From: Nocardia araoensis NBRC 100135 | Lineage (GTDB): Bacteria > Actinomycetota > Actinomycetes > Mycobacteriales > Mycobacteriaceae | Direction: 5' to 3' | DNA length: 49,044 bases | NCBI RefSeq assembly: GCF_000308435.1 | Contig: NZ_BAFR01000141.1 | Span: 1-49,044 of the forward strand | In this document: in pieces, positions 47,203-49,044 of the stretch | Layout: the number at the start of each line of letters is the position of its first letter | How positions within the stretch are numbered: the stretch's first letter is position 1 | Made by a program: the position numbers and the translations under genes | Notes under the pieces: model-generated | Told to the model about the DNA's origin: nothing | What the model saw: only the letters and a program-made list of their open reading frames with translations | Databases searched by the model: none

Positions 47203-48089
47203 CCGATCCGTCCTTCGTGGGAGGTGACCGGGCAGCGCGGATCGAGCGGCTCGGCGTCCCAGCGCCCCCGCACCCAGCTGTGCGCGGGGTCGTCGCAGAA
47301 CGCCATCGACCGCTCGGGCGCCGGGCCGGCCAGCACGTTCAGGTAGTACATGGGATAGCCGGGCGCCGCGATGCACGGGCCGTGATAGCCGCGCGGGATC
47401 AGGAAGACGTCGCCGTCGCGGACCACGACGTTCTCGTCCACCGTGCCGTCGGCGGTGTACGTGCGGTGCAGGCCGAATCCCTCGCGGGACGGAGTGATCC
47501 CGTCGCGTCCGGCGATGCGGAAGTAGTAGATCTCCTCGTTGACGACCTCGCAGTCGCTCGCCTCGTCGTGCTTGTGCGGCGGATACGACGACCAGTTGCC
47601 GTCCGGCGTGATCAACTCACAGGCGTTGAGCTTGTCCGCGTGCTCCCACACGCCGGGCACGCCGAAGTTGGTGACCTGGCGCGTCGCGCTTCCCGCGCCG
47701 CGGACTTCGACCGGCACCTCCTCGGCGGGGCCGTATCTCGGCTCGAGCCGCTTCCCGCAGCGGGCCATCGGCAGTGCCACCTCGAGGTCGCCGCCCTCGG
47801 CCACGAGCTCCAGCTCGGCGTCGCGCGGGACGTAGGCGAAATCCGTCACGCGGGTGAAGACCGATTCCCGGCCGGCCAGCGCGAAGGTCGCGCCGTCCAC
47901 GCGCACCGTGCACGCTCCTGACAGCGGCAGGACGAACGCCTCGAACTCACCCGTCCGCACGATCCGCGACTCCTCCGCGGCGATCCGCAGCACCCGCAGT
48001 CCGGCGTAGGTCCATCCGGCGTCGCCGGGAGTCAGCAGGATCGGGTCACCGTCATGGCGCAACGTTCCTTCCGGACGATGCAGTGTCAT
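47199..48089 (-). CDS. iolB: 5-deoxy-glucuronate isomerase
   Basis: Isomerises 5-deoxy-glucuronate to 5-keto-deoxy-gluconate, the step after IolD. The 296-residue double cupin carries the metal-binding set SSYPPHKHDEASDCEVVNEE (two His, one Glu) and YYFRI. The second-half residues include VVRDGDVFLIPRGYHG and GYPMYYLNVLAGP. ATG 48089 follows GGAGGTG closely. It lies 54 bp downstream of the aldolase-like gene and 4 bp overlaps iolD, so the three form an operon that continues past the right edge. Confidence 0.95.
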   Translation of the reverse strand: MTLHRPEGTLRHDGDPILLTPGDAGWTYAGLRVLRIAAEESRIVRTGEFEAFVLPLSGACTVRVDGATFALAGRESVFTRVTDFAYVPRDAELELVAEGGDLEVALPMARCGKRLEPRYGPAEEVPVEVRGAGSATRQVTNFGVPGVWEHADKLNACELITPDGNWSSYPPHKHDEASDCEVVNEEIYYFRIAGRDGITPSREGFGLHRTYTADGTVDENVVVRDGDVFLIPRGYHGPCIAAPGYPMYYLNVLAGPAPERSMAFCDDPAHSWVRGRWDAEPLDPRCPVTSHEGRIG

Positions 48090-48143
48090 CGCACCTCCTC
48101 CGTACGCGGTCCGGAAGCACCGGCACCCCGGTCACTTCGCTCC

Positions 48144-49037
48144 TCATCGGGCTTCTTTCAGCAAGCGGGCGGCGGTTTCGACCGCCCGGGCGACGTCGCC
48201 GTCCGGCGGGTACAACAGGGTCCGGCCGACGACGAGACCGCGCACAACGTCGTGGCCGAGCGCCCCGCCCCACAGCGCGCGATCCACCGCCGGGTCCCCG
48301 GACGGCGCGCCGCCCAGCACGAGAACCGGCAGTGTGGTGGCGTCCAGCACCGAGATATCCTGCGGCGCGGGTATTTTCAGCCAGGTGTAGGCCGAGGTGA
48401 CGCCGAGACCGGAGGCCACCGTGATCGCCCGCGACAGCGAGACCGCGTCCTTGCTCATCACCAGCGCACCGGAGCCGTCCCGGTGATACGGCAGCGGTTC
48501 GACCATCGCCATCAGCTCGTGCGCCGCGAGCTCCGAGACCGCCTGCGCGCAGGCTTGCAGCGTCGGCACGGTGCCCGCGTCGGAATCGACCAGACGCAGC
48601 AGCATCTTGCCGCCGTCGAGCCGGAAGCGCGCGAGGGAGTCCGCGTCGTACCCGGTGAACCGGTCGTCGATCTCCCACTCCGCGCCCGCGAGCCCGCCGC
48701 GGTTCATCGAGCCGATCACGACTTTGTCGTCCAGCGCGTCCAGCAGCAACAGTTCCTCGACCACGTCCGGCGAGCCGAGCACGCCGTCGACGTCCGGGTT
48801 GGCCAGCGCGATCAGCAACCGCTCCAGCAGCGTGCGCCGATCCGCCATGGCGGTGCGGTCCGCGCCGACGCCCAGCGCGCCGCGAGCCGGGTGATCCGCG
48901 GCGACGAGAAACAAGGTCTGCTTGCCCGCCAGCAGGTCGGCGCGGCGCACCCGTTCGGCGTAGGCCCGTGCGACCGCGGCGGGGTCCGTGGCCCGCACGT
49001 GCAGTAACTCACGCCAGCGTTCGCCGGTCACATGCAT
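48144..49037 (-). CDS. aldolase-like (beta/alpha)8 protein of inositol clusters
   Basis: A 297-residue TIM-barrel protein related to deoxyribose-phosphate/fructose-bisphosphate aldolases (Cgl0159-type of actinobacterial inositol loci, from memory). Marks are LFLVAADHPARGALGVGADR, DDKVVIGSMNRGGL, GGKMLLRLVDSD with a candidate Schiff-base Lys, and AHELMAMVEPLPYHRDG. It may do the IolJ job of splitting the phosphorylated keto-deoxy-gluconate, or a related step. ATG 49037 is seven bases from the window edge and no ribosome binding site can be checked, so the true start may lie further right; GTG 49031 is a close alternative. Confidence 0.8.
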   Translation of the reverse strand: MHVTGERWRELLHVRATDPAAVARAYAERVRRADLLAGKQTLFLVAADHPARGALGVGADRTAMADRRTLLERLLIALANPDVDGVLGSPDVVEELLLLDALDDKVVIGSMNRGGLAGAEWEIDDRFTGYDADSLARFRLDGGKMLLRLVDSDAGTVPTLQACAQAVSELAAHELMAMVEPLPYHRDGSGALVMSKDAVSLSRAITVASGLGVTSAYTWLKIPAPQDISVLDATTLPVLVLGGAPSGDPAVDRALWGGALGHDVVRGLVVGRTLLYPPDGDVARAVETAARLLKEAR

Positions 49038-49044
49038 GACAGTT

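Overview
The window is chromosomal DNA from a high-GC actinobacterium of the Mycobacteriales, most likely Nocardia or a close relative. The base composition is uniformly GC-rich and codons end mostly in G or C. The gene order recG, DAK2-domain gene, rpmB, ung, thiL, DUF3515 gene, ddl, gpsA, fbiD, ppk, mutT1, hupB, leuD, leuC, iclR-type regulator, PPOX gene, tRNA pair, gltX, FAH gene, MFS gene, leuB, serA follows the core block I know from mycobacteria (pca to serA1 of M. tuberculosis). The genus is an inference; no rRNA or other decisive marker is present.

Layout. 1-2090: 5' part of pyruvate carboxylase (minus). 2600-5322: a cobalamin riboswitch leading metE, closed by a strong terminator. 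5323-7896: a decayed ORF tail, a SnoaL-like protein and a RamB/PrpR-type regulator. 8083-20937: the conserved recG to fbiD block, interrupted at 12784-15331 by a GNAT protein, an enoyl-CoA hydratase, an alpha/beta hydrolase and a 79-residue exported peptide. 21021-24979: ppk and mutT1 (coupled), facing hupB. 25136-28062: leuCD, divergent from an IclR-type regulator of the LtbR/NdgR type. 28096-30250: a PPOX/F420-type protein, a DUF5302 protein, a gene-poor stretch of about 0.9 kb, and tRNA-Glu and tRNA-Gln. 30366-37084: gltX with an FAH-family gene, an MFS transporter, leuB and serA.

From 37.2 kb onward the content is accessory. It holds a TetR regulator with two copies of one operator-like palindrome and a fused epimerase/hydrolase enzyme under the second copy; a 39-residue peptide made of 11-residue repeats; a LysR/MFS divergent pair around a perfect palindrome; a stand-alone nucleotidyltransferase; an HxlR regulator divergent from a dihydrofolate-reductase-like gene; a cold-shock gene; and the edge of a myo-inositol catabolic cluster (iolD, iolB and an aldolase-like gene).

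Functionally the window joins central metabolism (pyc, gpsA), amino-acid synthesis (metE, leuBCD, serA), cell-wall and cofactor synthesis (ddl, thiL, fbiD), DNA maintenance (recG, ung, mutT1, hupB) and polyphosphate metabolism. I see no CRISPR array, insertion sequence, prophage or replication origin. The most attractive undescribed items are the TetR/fusion-enzyme regulon, the 11-residue-repeat peptide and the small exported two-cysteine peptide.
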